Assembly: GCF_017115165.1 (NCBI RefSeq)
Contig: NZ_JABXKF010000184.1
Location: 85,280-149,279, forward strand
Direction: 5' to 3'
DNA from: Nostoc sp. LPT
Lineage (GTDB): Bacteria; Cyanobacteriota; Cyanobacteriia; Cyanobacteriales; Nostocaceae
DNA: 64,000 nucleotides
Part shown: one piece after another, positions 17,674 to 25,741 of the stretch
How the letters are laid out: each line of letters opens with the position of its first letter
Numbering within the stretch: the first letter of the stretch is position 1
Made by a program: the position numbers and the translations under genes
Notes under the pieces: model-generated
The model's input: the letters and a program-made list of their open reading frames with translations, nothing else
What the model was told of the DNA's origin: nothing
Database searches by the model: none

Positions 17674-20034
17674 TTGACTAGTATCCAACTGAAAAATCGA
17701 GGTCAGTTAAGCGCTAGTGATCATAGGAGGTCGTCTTTGAAACGAGCATTGAAAAAGAGAGTAAAAGCTGTGTTGAACAATACCCCCAGCAGCGATGATG
17801 CCCCGGTAGAACTGCTAAATGTGATGAATCCAAAAATTAATAGCCGGGTGCGGACAAAAGCGGCGATGATTGGCTTGGCAATCTCTATGGGAGCAACCAG
17901 CCTTTTGGTGACTCGACAAAGCGATCAAGCCCAAGCAGCGGTGCCAGTAGGCAGCCAAAAGGCGACCTCAACAATTCCTGCTGTTCCTGACACCAAGGTG
18001 AAATTCGCCTCCACTAAGCTGGAGTCCCAAGCAGTCTCATCAGCGAGCGTGCCGGAAAATCCTGTAATCGTGGAACCAACGGCAGTCTCACAAGTGCCTG
18101 GGCTTGAAGCTAAATGGCAAGTCGCGGCAAGTGGAATATCTTTGCAAGTTCCTGCATCAAACACGTTTTCTCGAACAAACGCAGGTTATAAAAATTCCAC
18201 TTACCTGAAGCCCAAAGTGGCACAGGGATTGAACAATACCTTAGCCGAAACTAGTTTTCCAACAGTCAATAATCTGTCTGACTATAGTGCTGATAGTACA
18301 AACGCATCACTAACTGCCCAGCCACAAATAGTGGCAACGTCAACCGCAGCCAACAGTGAAATAAATGCACAACTTAAGGCGCAACAAGAGTTCGCACTAA
18401 ATCGCTTACAAGAAAAATCGAACCGTTTAAGAAAAAGTCTGGCGCAGTTACAGTCTGGAGAGACCAAAAATTTATCACAAGCTGATATAGAATTGGCGCA
18501 GCCGACAACTGTGGTTCAGAAGACTGCATTAGCAACCCAGTCAGACACTTCTAGCGATGCAAGCCAAGCGAACCTGATATCGAGGTTAAAACAGAAGACA
18601 CAGATAAGTGCATCTGTACCAGCGGCGCCAATAGTGATTGCCTCCTCGACACATACAGCCTACGAAGTTAAGCCTGGAGATACACTAGCAGCGATCGCCA
18701 GCAGATACAACACTTCAGTATCAGAACTAGTTAAAGCAAATAATCTCAATAATCCCAATGAACTGCGAATTAGTCAAAAACTAGTTATTCCTGCTGTTCA
18801 AATTCCTGCTGTTCAAGTTGAAGCAACTGTAGCGAGTCAGCCCACTTTTGTAGAGTCTAGCAAAACTCCTCATGTTGCCACCTCCCCTTTGAATATTGGT
18901 AGTGCCAACTCATATCTACCTAGTTCACAATCACCAACTATTGCAGACAACAGTAGCGTTGCCGTCCCTACACCGGTAACTGTACAGATTCAGGCAAACA
19001 GTGCGACTGACTTAGAAACTGCTCCCCCTACAGCTAAGTCTTATGGCATCGGTGGTGATATTCCAGCGCCACAAGCTTTTGCCGAAATGCAACAGCCTAA
19101 TACACCAGCAAATAGGGTAGCAAGGGTAAACAATAGCAATAATGACCGTTTGCGGGGCTTACAAGCGGAAATCCAGAGGTTACAGCAGAAATATCGCGCT
19201 CAACAGTCTGGTAATTTAGTTGTGCCAGCAGCAGCGATTGAAGCTAATAATGCTGCTATGCTCACTCCTATTTCTACGCCCAATAATTTCAGTGTACCTA
19301 ACCCTGCATCTAGACCAAATAGTGTAGCAATACCAATTCCAGTTCCGACACCGATTCGAGGTAACTATAGCGTTCAGCCAGTTAAGCCCCAATTCCAGAC
19401 TACTGTACGTGCTACCGAAGCAATAAACCCAGAGTTCTTGCCTAATCTAGGTTCTGCTAGTCAGTGGACTCCCTCTGGCACTCAATCTGCCACAAGGGTT
19501 GCAACGCCTTCTAGAAGAGTAAATGCCTCTGACTCTTTAGGAAAGATGCGAGGAACCACAGTTTCTCCACAGATAATGCCGCCTTTAGCAGCAGTGGATC
19601 AATATCTACCCAGACCCATTGACGAACTTACACCTCCTCCATCTACTTCAACCTTGGCTTATATCTGGCCTACGAAGGGTACTCTCACTTCTGGCTTTGG
19701 TATGCGCTGGGGAAGACCCCACAAGGGAATTGATATTGCTAACTCCACTGGCACGCCAGTTGTTGCCTCAGCTGACGGTACAATAGAGAAAGCTGGCTGG
19801 AACAATGGTGGTTACGGCAACCTCGTCGAAATCCATCATCCTGATGGCAGCAGCACTCGCTATGCTCATAACAGCAAGATTCTGGTGCAACCGGGTCAAC
19901 AGGTACATCAAGGAGAAACAATTGCTTTAATGGGTACTACTGGTCACAGCACTGGCCCACATAGCCACTTTGAAATTCATCCATCAGGCAAGGGTGCTGT
20001 TAACCCAATAGCCTTTTTACCACAACGCCTGTAA
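17674..20034 (+). CDS. LysM domain / M23 family metallo-endopeptidase
   Basis: A 786-residue envelope protein. A basic N terminus (RRSSLKRALKKRVKA) precedes one hydrophobic segment near residues 60-85 (AAMIGLAISMGATSLLV), a signal anchor or long signal peptide. A long Ser/Ala/Pro-rich region with a short coiled coil follows, then a LysM domain at about residues 330-375 (YEVKPGDTLAAIASRYNTSV) and a C-terminal M23 domain (669-785) with zinc ligands in H683-x3-D687 and H763-S-H765. It probably cleaves peptidoglycan cross-links during growth or septation. The start is TTG 17674; no better in-frame start fits the conserved basic N terminus. A hairpin lies downstream. Confidence 0.88.
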   Translation: MTSIQLKNRGQLSASDHRRSSLKRALKKRVKAVLNNTPSSDDAPVELLNVMNPKINSRVRTKAAMIGLAISMGATSLLVTRQSDQAQAAVPVGSQKATSTIPAVPDTKVKFASTKLESQAVSSASVPENPVIVEPTAVSQVPGLEAKWQVAASGISLQVPASNTFSRTNAGYKNSTYLKPKVAQGLNNTLAETSFPTVNNLSDYSADSTNASLTAQPQIVATSTAANSEINAQLKAQQEFALNRLQEKSNRLRKSLAQLQSGETKNLSQADIELAQPTTVVQKTALATQSDTSSDASQANLISRLKQKTQISASVPAAPIVIASSTHTAYEVKPGDTLAAIASRYNTSVSELVKANNLNNPNELRISQKLVIPAVQIPAVQVEATVASQPTFVESSKTPHVATSPLNIGSANSYLPSSQSPTIADNSSVAVPTPVTVQIQANSATDLETAPPTAKSYGIGGDIPAPQAFAEMQQPNTPANRVARVNNSNNDRLRGLQAEIQRLQQKYRAQQSGNLVVPAAAIEANNAAMLTPISTPNNFSVPNPASRPNSVAIPIPVPTPIRGNYSVQPVKPQFQTTVRATEAINPEFLPNLGSASQWTPSGTQSATRVATPSRRVNASDSLGKMRGTTVSPQIMPPLAAVDQYLPRPIDELTPPPSTSTLAYIWPTKGTLTSGFGMRWGRPHKGIDIANSTGTPVVASADGTIEKAGWNNGGYGNLVEIHHPDGSSTRYAHNSKILVQPGQQVHQGETIALMGTTGHSTGPHSHFEIHPSGKGAVNPIAFLPQRL

Positions 20035-20073
20035 TTCTTAGTTGTCTGTAACTAAATTATTGCCTTGTTAGTT

Positions 20074-20092
20074 GAGGGAGTTTACCTCCCTC
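20074..20092 (+). terminator. Hairpin after the M23 endopeptidase
   Basis: GAGGGAG-TTTAC-CTCCCTC forms a perfect 7 bp stem 40 bases after the stop. It is followed by TTCAGCTTCTT rather than a clean T run, so termination strength is uncertain. Confidence 0.45.
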
Positions 20093-20200
20093 TTCAGCTT
20101 CTTACTACCTCAACAGGAATAGAAATTCTAACAAAATTGCAAAATGGGCTAGTCTTGAGCAAATTTCTATGCTATACTAATTAATTATTTTGAATAACAT

Positions 20201-20274
20201 GGCTCAGTAGCTCAGTTGGTTAGAGCACGGGACTCATAAGCCTGGGGTCGTTGGTTCAACTCCGACCTGAGCCA
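20201..20274 (+). tRNA. tRNA-Met (CAT anticodon)
   Basis: Cloverleaf reads GGCTCAG acceptor, GCTC...GAGC D-arm, anticodon loop CTCATAA with CAT, T-arm GTTGG-TTCAACT-CCGAC and CTGAGCC acceptor plus discriminator A. The last anticodon-stem pair (A-G) is a mismatch. It looks like elongator Met rather than initiator; a CAT tRNA modified to read Ile cannot be excluded by sequence alone. A CAST-like element begins 40 bp downstream. Confidence 0.93.
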
Positions 20275-20313
20275 CTTTAAAAGTAGAATAACATAAGGGT
20301 TTCAGCTTGTAGT

Positions 20314-20418
20314 TGTACATTCACAAATTAGATGTCGCCATTCACACATTAATGTCGCTCTTTCACTAATTGATGTCGCAACTCATTCGAGATAACCGTT
20401 CACAAATTAATGTCGCCA
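20314..20418 (+). repeat. Left-end array of four TnsB-like binding sites
   Basis: Sites are ATTCACAAATTAGATGTCGC (20319), ATTCACACATTAATGTCGCT (20340), TTTCACTAATTGATGTCGCA (20361) and, after an 18 bp gap, GTTCACAAATTAATGTCGCC (20399). The first three start exactly 21 bp apart, two helical turns. Confidence 0.75.
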
Positions 20419-20571
20419 GGTTAGAGACTAAGGGACTTGCAAAGAAATAAAATACCAGTCATTCGAGAAGATATGAAGTGCAAAACTGCCCGCGCTTGTA
20501 CTAAAGCAAATGCAGTCCGATAGAGCGGTGTTGGGCTGCCTTAGAAAACTATTGGAATGGCGCGATTTTAG

Positions 20572-20763
20572 ATTCTCGTTGAAGCCCCACTCAACTGGGC
20601 TTCCAATATGACATGGAAAGGGATTGCACCCATTGTACATCGGGTTGAAACTACCTATGAAAAAGGAATTAAGGTTCTCTCACAAGATTTAGAACAATAC
20701 CAACCTTTCTGGCAACGTTCTGAAACATTACCCAAATGGGATATCACGATTGTCCCAGTTTGA
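20572..20763 (+). pseudogene. Transposase-like C-terminal fragment
   Basis: An open frame of 63 codons without a proper start, between TAG 20569 and TGA 20761. It reads like the end of a real protein (MTWKGIAPIVHRVETTYEKG, then LPKWDITI) and not like random translation. I believe it is the tail of a DDE-type transposase but cannot name the family. It lies inside the CAST-like element. Confidence 0.35.
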
Positions 20764-20802
20764 CTAGGATCTTATTTTATTGCAAGTCCCTTATGAATAA
20801 AG

Positions 20803-21051
20803 CTAAGGCTGAAGGCAAAACAGCCTCAGAATTGATCGTGGGATGGATTCGTTCACTCCTTGTGCGATCGCTTGTAATAGTACTTGTTGATTTTTGAGGC
20901 GTGGTAAGTACAGGTAATACGCTAAGTACTCCCACAACTTTTTAAGGTCGAGGTCGTTTACATCGCGCCATAGATATGGCTCGAGGGCTTCCAAGCGCAG
21001 GCGGCTGGCGGCATAGTTAGCAATCATTTCCCCTGGTTGAACACACCCCAA
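20803..21051 (-). pseudogene. DUF499-type ATPase, C-terminal fragment
   Basis: An 82-codon frame with the segment LWEYLAYYLYLPRLKNQQVL, which resembles the conserved C-terminal region of large DUF499 AAA-type ATPases (usually about 1000 residues and often paired with DUF1156 methylase-like proteins). The P-loop part is absent, and the frame ends abnormally soon after QAIAQGVN. I read it as a leftover of a larger cargo gene in the mobile element. Confidence 0.5.
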
Positions 21052-21412
21052 CTTGATCCGATGATCTTCTACACCGCTATTGGCTGCTCTCAGAGTAAGC
21101 TGTTACGCATTTAATTTGTATATTTAATCGTGAGAGTTGTCATTGGTCATTGGTCATTAGTCATTTGTATTTCAAAGTCCAGATGACCAATTGACGTAAG
21201 GACGGTCTGAATGCAAAAATGTACAACCTAGACGCGCATCAGCTTAGGAGCAGAACCAATAAAGTAGGCAGACCCAAGAGGGATTACTCTTACAAAATTG
21301 CGATGTCTACGACGGGCTACGCCTACGCACCAAAAAACAATTAGCAAATGAAGTAAACCTGTAACAATTATTCTAGAGAAAGCTAGAGTTCTGAAATTTT
21401 GGCATATTTGAG
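21052..21412. other. Gene-free part of the mobile element, with repeats
   Basis: Contains an irregular heptamer tract (CATTGGTCATTGGTCATTAG, about 21138-21165) and one small dispersed repeat (21300-21330). No coding potential that I can support. Confidence 0.5.
21300..21330 (+). repeat. Small dispersed repeat
   Basis: GCGATGTCTACGACGGGCTA followed by CGCCTACGCAC, same family as the copies at 441-467 and 11922-11952, here intergenic. Confidence 0.65.
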
Positions 21413-21799
21413 CTACCCGAAATCATCAGAGAATAATGGCACATCATAAAATTTAAACTTTTGGTCTACTGTAATTATTGTTAAACCTTCTACCAAAGCT
21501 TGAGCAATTAACATCCTATCAAAAGGATCTTTATGGTGTAGAGGCAAATCAGCAACTTTTATTCCATGTGCTAATGTCATAGACAAAACCTCAAACCGAC
21601 TGAAGCGCAAAGCCTCCTCTAAATTACCAGGAGCAATTAACTTTCCTAAAGACTGTTTAATTGAAATCTCCCAAGCACTAATCGTACTGACGAAAATTAA
21701 ATTTTCAGGATTAGTAATTACCTCTCGTACCCGATCTGAGAATTTAGAATCATTTTCTAAAAACCACAACAAAATATGAGTATCTAACAAAAAACTCAC
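21413..21799 (-). CDS. PIN-domain toxin, VapC family
   Basis: A 128-residue PIN-domain protein. Acidic residues of the metal site are visible in LLDTHILLWFLEND (residues 4-17), the central ISAWEISIKQSLGKL, DPFDRMLIAQA near 92-102 and the late TVDQKF. PIN toxins are Mg-dependent RNases that usually cut tRNA or rRNA. The GTG start overlaps the antitoxin stop by one base (TAGTG), so the pair is translationally coupled. It lies within the CAST-like element as apparent cargo. Confidence 0.88.
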   Translation of the reverse strand: MSFLLDTHILLWFLENDSKFSDRVREVITNPENLIFVSTISAWEISIKQSLGKLIAPGNLEEALRFSRFEVLSMTLAHGIKVADLPLHHKDPFDRMLIAQALVEGLTIITVDQKFKFYDVPLFSDDFG

Positions 21800-22077
21800 T
21801 ACTCATCCCCATAAAATGCTGCAATTACTTCTTCTGGAGTCTGATCAAAATCATTAGCAATCTTAACTTGTCCCTGCCAAAAACCCGCAACTCTTGGCTT
21901 TAAGGTATCATTTAAATCAGCTTTAGGAACTGTATGCTCAGGTCGAGTCAAAGGCAAAAGTTTTGCCAAAGGGACACCCTGATGAGTTAGGGTAACTTCA
22001 ACATGATTTTGGATATCTGACAATAAATCAGCTAAATTATCAGATAAATCAGCAATATCAAAAGTTTTTGGTGACAT
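21799..22077 (-). CDS. Antitoxin of the PIN toxin (Phd/YefM-like)
   Basis: A 92-residue protein, first in a two-gene operon with the PIN toxin. The N terminus (FDIADLSDNLADLLSDIQNH, then VTLTHQGVPLAKLLPL) has the Phd/YefM pattern in which a short N-terminal domain dimerises and binds the operon promoter. The C-terminal half, with VAGFWQGQVKIANDFDQTPE, is the part expected to cap the toxin active site; the RVAGFWQGQV segment is common in antitoxins of this PIN group. Autoregulation is expected from the family, not seen directly. Confidence 0.85.
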   Translation of the reverse strand: MSPKTFDIADLSDNLADLLSDIQNHVEVTLTHQGVPLAKLLPLTRPEHTVPKADLNDTLKPRVAGFWQGQVKIANDFDQTPEEVIAAFYGDE

Positions 22078-22105
22078 TTTGCTTATGCCCTACTGATTAC
22101 CAGCA

Positions 22106-22399
22106 TTATAACCAATAAAATCTACCCTTATCGAACTCTTGTTCTTGCTTAGGATTAATAGGTATTGGCCAGCGAAGGGATTTATAAAGTTCTAAGAAGC
22201 GATACAAATCAAAAGCAGACTCCAACAAGCTACAGTAGACACCTGCCGCATCAACTGTCCAGTAGTAAGCAAATATTAACCCTAGTAACGCAGCAGGAAC
22301 AGCCCACCAAGCCCAAACAGTCCATACGATAAACAGCAAACTCCAGAGCCAAAAAATTAACAAAAACCCCGTGTAGCGCTCTTTAATCACTCTCACCAC
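22106..22399 (-). CDS. Small membrane protein of unknown function
   Basis: A 97-residue protein from GTG 22399. A hydrophobic block at residues 12-48 (LLIFWLWSLLFIVWTVWAWW, then PAALLGLIFAYYWTV) gives two closely spaced membrane helices. The C-terminal 45 residues are soluble and charged. It lies 28 bp upstream of the antitoxin on the same strand, so may share its transcript, and is the last gene before the element's other end. I do not recognise a family. Confidence 0.55.
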   Translation of the reverse strand: MVRVIKERYTGFLLIFWLWSLLFIVWTVWAWWAVPAALLGLIFAYYWTVDAAGVYCSLLESAFDLYRFLELYKSLRWPIPINPKQEQEFDKGRFYWL

Positions 22400-22578
22400 A
22401 GTAAAAACATATAATCCTTGTTACGCAGGAGTTTCAGGCAAAATACATATTTCTGACCATAATGTTAAAAAATAAAGCTTCAAACCCAAGTGTTGTATGA
22501 AGTTTAAATGTTGCCTGAGATTTTTATTTCCCCAGAGTGACCCAAGAGCGGTAGCAAGGCTTTTGTCGGTTCAAGTTA

Positions 22579-22602
22579 GCGACATTAATTTGTGAATGTA
22601 CA
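22579..22602 (-). repeat. Other terminal TnsB-like site of the CAST-like element
   Basis: GCGACATTAATTTGTGAATG then TACA is the exact inverted counterpart of the left terminal site. Only this single site is evident at this end; related ends normally carry several, so this end may be reduced. Confidence 0.65.
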
Positions 22603-22714
22603 TAACTTAATATAGTTGTCTTGACTTAACTTACATAAACTTGCATAATGATTAAGCTAACATAATTTATAGAACTAATTAGTAAGCTTAAAAAACTTAC
22701 CTACTAAGGGTTCT

Positions 22715-22787
22715 GGGGTTATAGCGCAGTTGGTAGCGCACCTCAATGGCATTGAGGGGGTCAGCGGTTCGAATCCGCTTAGCTCCA
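22715..22787 (+). tRNA. tRNA-Ala (GGC anticodon)
   Basis: GGGGTTA acceptor, GCGC D-stem, anticodon stem CCTCA-ATGGCAT-TGAGG with GGC at positions 34-36, T-arm AGCGG-TTCGAAT-CCGCT, acceptor TAGCTCC plus A. 73 nt, no CCA encoded. Confidence 0.92.
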
Positions 22788-22816
22788 TTATTAAAACCTA
22801 CAACCTACTTACTCAA

Positions 22817-22951
22817 ATGCGACAACAAGCACTAGTTGTCCAAAAAGGTCACTTTATGCTTGTCAATTGTCGCACAACGGAGAGGGAGAGGAAGGCAAGG
22901 AAAAGCATAGAAGAAATGATTGCTCGATGGCTCGAAGCAAATTTAAGTTAG
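22817..22951 (+). CDS. Possible small protein, 44 residues
   Basis: A frame from ATG 22817 encodes a short Arg/Glu-rich peptide with an amphipathic helix (KARKSIEEMIARWLEANLS). There is no clear ribosome site and no family I recognise. It lies just after tRNA-Ala and may be a gene remnant. Confidence 0.25.
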   Translation: MRQQALVVQKGHFMLVNCRTTERERKARKSIEEMIARWLEANLS

Positions 22952-23300
22952 CATTTGCCTAATTGGCATTGCATCTCTTGCAATGCTGTACGGGCTTCTC
23001 TGTATCTTAAGTATCCTGGTGGCATACTCCTGTGTTCTGAAACGCAGGCTTGAGACGAATATGCTCCCTGATTGTGTAAAGATTTCTCAGGGGTAAGCTG
23101 CCTTGATTAGTAATGCTAAAGCATTGGCGATCGTCAGCTCAAGCCTCTTGTCAGCCTGTAGCAGAATGGCGATCGCTCCTGGCGTATCCAGCTGAGTTTG
23201 CTCCTGCTGCTGATGAACAACCTCAAGTGCCACAGCCACAACCCTAAAAGTAACTCGCGTGGGGATTCCCGTCTACAGACCACTAAGCAATGGGGAAAAA
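22952..23300. other. Spacer upstream of the acyltransferase 3' end
   Basis: About 350 bp with two HIP1 sites. A short + strand frame ending at the TAA near 23248 (WRSLLAYPAEFAPAADEQPQ, then VPQPQP) has protein-like Pro/Gln-rich composition and might be the tail of a lost gene. Nothing firmer can be supported. Confidence 0.3.
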
Positions 23301-24707
23301 TCAAGCAATCATCTTCTCTAAAGCGATTTGCAAATCTTTTGTCAAATCGGTCACAGCCTGTCTAGACGCTTGGCGATCGCCCTGACAATTTTTGAAGCGT
23401 TCTGTAACTGAAATTGGCTCCCCCACAGTGATTTGTGTCTGTCGCAAACCTAACCGAGGTCGCCCCGGAAGTGTTGTATCCTGAATTCGAGAAAGCATAT
23501 CGAATACAAGCAAAGCTGTTTCTGCAAACCGTTCCGCCGTCGGTTGTTCCTGAATATAAGTAGCTGTGACTGCAACAAAACTTTCCACTATCCGCATGTG
23601 CCGCATTCGCAAGTCGGCTTCTTCTGCAATCCAGTCTGCCAAACCGCGTTTGAAAGGTGCTAAAGCATTGATATCTGGCAAATCTTCTCGGTAAATGTAA
23701 CTCCAGCCAGCCTCTTCTAAACGGCGACAGCGGTCAATAAAATTACCCTGCGCTTGAACTTCAAAATATTGCTCGGTAACTTGTAAAGCCTTATCCAGTA
23801 AGCGATGGAGTCGGGCAACTAATACCTGATTAGCACTCTTCAATTCATCAGTTGAGATGGTTTTTGGAATGTCTTGATGATAGAAGCGACGATAAAACTC
23901 TTCCATCTCGGTAATCAGATATTCAGCTAACCTACAGAGGCGTTGATAGTAAATCTCTTGGCACTCGCCCGAATCAATTTCCAAAACTTTCAAGCCACTA
24001 TCAGCTTCTAACTTACTCAACAACCAATCTATCTTAGACCAAGGTGGCTCAACGTAGCGATACTGGATGGCGATCGGTACAACGATCACAGTCTCAGAAC
24101 GGTTAGCTTTTTCTAAGTCTTCTACACACCAGAACCCCATTTGAGCAACGCCAGGTTCTAAGGGGCTAACAATGCCACTATGACCATTAGTACCGCCTTC
24201 CGGCGCTACTGCGATCGGAAATTCGCCATTAGCAAACAACTCCCTTGCATTTTGGATAGCTTGCCGATCTAGTCGCCTACCGCGACGAACCGGTACACCC
24301 CCCAGCAGAGAGAACAGCCAACCTAGCCACTTTCCAGCCCAAACTGTCATACCTCGGTCATAGAGAAAATAGCTGTGAACCAGGGATTTTAGTGTAATAC
24401 CTTTTTGACGAGCAACTTGTGGCACAATCCGAGAAAGCAAATACAGCATACAGAGAGGATCTTCCACCTCTGGGTGGCGAAATGCCAACAAAAAGCGAAT
24501 TTTTCCAGCTTGAAATTGTTGATAGAGTTCAGCTAATACTTCAACATTCTTGGCTTCAACCTTGACAATCCCAGCCGGTAGCCAAGGGCGAGTACGAAAC
24601 CGTAGTGCGATCGGCAGTAACCACCGAAAAATCTGGAGTACCAGCAGATTCAACCGTTGGGGAATAAATTTCAATGGTGGTTGAGTAGATTGAATCGATC
24701 TAGGCAA
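23301..24707 (-). CDS. 1-acyl-sn-glycerol-3-phosphate acyltransferase-like protein (PlsC family)
   Basis: A 468-residue acyltransferase. The H-x4-D motif is FRHPEVEDP near residues 76-84 and the substrate-binding block is VAPEGGTNGHSG near 162-173, a variant of the EGTR motif. A hydrophobic segment precedes the catalytic domain (LNLLVLQIFRWLLPIALRF) and another follows (WLGWLFSLLGGVPV). The C-terminal 220 residues are an extra helical domain beyond the roughly 240 residues of simple PlsC proteins, as in large cyanobacterial homologues. The acceptor lipid is therefore uncertain. Confidence 0.8.
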   Translation of the reverse strand: MPRSIQSTQPPLKFIPQRLNLLVLQIFRWLLPIALRFRTRPWLPAGIVKVEAKNVEVLAELYQQFQAGKIRFLLAFRHPEVEDPLCMLYLLSRIVPQVARQKGITLKSLVHSYFLYDRGMTVWAGKWLGWLFSLLGGVPVRRGRRLDRQAIQNARELFANGEFPIAVAPEGGTNGHSGIVSPLEPGVAQMGFWCVEDLEKANRSETVIVVPIAIQYRYVEPPWSKIDWLLSKLEADSGLKVLEIDSGECQEIYYQRLCRLAEYLITEMEEFYRRFYHQDIPKTISTDELKSANQVLVARLHRLLDKALQVTEQYFEVQAQGNFIDRCRRLEEAGWSYIYREDLPDINALAPFKRGLADWIAEEADLRMRHMRIVESFVAVTATYIQEQPTAERFAETALLVFDMLSRIQDTTLPGRPRLGLRQTQITVGEPISVTERFKNCQGDRQASRQAVTDLTKDLQIALEKMIA

Positions 24708-24873
24708 GTCGCTCTCCAGATTGTATTTCTAGCGATTGTACAACGTAGGGTCTTGGTTTTGCGTAAACCCTGAGCCTTTTGTGGTCAAGCTTTTTAATCA
24801 CTATGTTTGGCTCTGTTGGTTCCTTAGCACTCCTTAACTTTTCAACGATAGACCCTAAGTATCGAATCAAAAA

Positions 24874-25320
24874 TTAGTTGGGATGTTTAGGAAAATTTCG
24901 GAATAAATAGCCAAATACAGCTAAATTTAACACAAAAACTAATGTTTTGATCGGAGATATTCCCCGAATTAGTTCATAAATCTCTGGTAGAATACTGATA
25001 CCGACAAGTCCCAATACTAAGACATGTGCCCAACGCTTTTCGTACCATAAACCAACGGCTTCAATAGCAGTAACAATAGCATAGATTCCGGTTCCGATAC
25101 CGCTAAATGCCAGAGTTCTAGGATTTAAGTTAACAACTTTCTTTAAAAGCCAATCAATAATTATCGATTTACCTTCTAAAACATAATTTTCTGAAAACGC
25201 CTCTAGAATTTGATAATTTTTTAATGTCAATAATAAAGCGATCGAAGTAACCATAAGCAGCAAGGCGGCAAATGATTTGTAGAGAACAATTGCCACTAAC
25301 CCCAATGGACGCTTTTCCAA
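24874..25320 (-). CDS. DUF2127 family membrane protein
   Basis: About 148 residues if translation starts at the TTG at 25320 (LEKRPLGLVAIVLYKSFAAL), directly after a GGGGG stretch; the frame is open 14 codons further up to a TTG at 25362. Four hydrophobic segments are visible, with the conserved KRPLGL.AIVLYKS start, RTLAFSGIGTGIYAIVTAIE, and RWAHVLVLGLVGISILPEIYE typical of DUF2127. Function unknown in the family. Upstream lies a small-repeat-containing spacer and tRNA-Ala. Confidence 0.75.
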   Translation of the reverse strand: MEKRPLGLVAIVLYKSFAALLLMVTSIALLLTLKNYQILEAFSENYVLEGKSIIIDWLLKKVVNLNPRTLAFSGIGTGIYAIVTAIEAVGLWYEKRWAHVLVLGLVGISILPEIYELIRGISPIKTLVFVLNLAVFGYLFRNFPKHPN

Positions 25321-25542
25321 ACAACCCCCTAAGTATAGATAAGTCAAATTTTGAACGATCAAAATTACCTGAGTGCTGTCAAGTCAGAGTTCACCTCCTT
25401 ATCCAGAGATTCTTCTAACTAAGTACGGCTTTGAATCGGTGCAATGGATGCAATACCATACTTTCCTCTCCCCAAACCCCTTGCCTAACAAGGAAAATAA
25501 CCCCACTATTTGATAATAAATAGGATTTTAATTAATTTAAAT

Positions 25543-25575
25543 GTGCGTAGGCTAGCAAGAACCGCAGGCATAGCA
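25543..25575 (-). repeat. Small dispersed repeat
   Basis: Minus-strand GTGCTATGCCTGCGGTTCTT then GCTAGCCTACGCAC is a diverged member of the GATGCCTGCGG...CTACGC family. Confidence 0.5.
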
Positions 25576-25597
25576 CATTTTAATCAAATATTTCTAA

Positions 25598-25670
25598 TGG
25601 AGGTTAGCGGACTCGAACCGCTGACATCCTGCTTGCAAAGCAGGCGCTCTACCAACTGAGCTAAACCCCC
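25598..25670 (-). tRNA. tRNA-Ala (TGC anticodon)
   Basis: On the minus strand: GGGGGTT acceptor, GCTC...GAGC D-arm, CCTGC-TTTGCAA-GCAGG anticodon arm with TGC, AGCGG-TTCGAGT-CCGCT T-arm, AACCTCC acceptor plus A. 73 nt, no CCA encoded. Confidence 0.93.
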
Positions 25671-25741
25671 ATAAACTTAAAATAGTAGATAACTTTGATT
25701 ACCGTTGTTATTGTAACTTATATTGTTCTACTACCAAAGGG

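Larger units (their letters stand above)
20314..22602. mobile_element. Miniature Tn7-like element with type V-K CAST-like ends
   Basis: Both boundaries are TGTACA, followed inward by the same TnsB-type site: left TGTACATTCACAAATTA, right (reverse-complemented) TGTACATTCACAAATTA. The left end holds three abutting sites and a spaced fourth, the layout I know from the ShCAST left end. The left end faces the tRNA-Met gene, the orientation and place expected of V-K elements that home to tRNA genes. No tnsB, tnsC, tniQ, cas12k or CRISPR array is inside; contents are a VapBC-like pair, a membrane protein, a DUF499 fragment and a transposase-like fragment. No 5 bp target duplication is evident (GTAGT versus TAACT). 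Confidence 0.7.
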
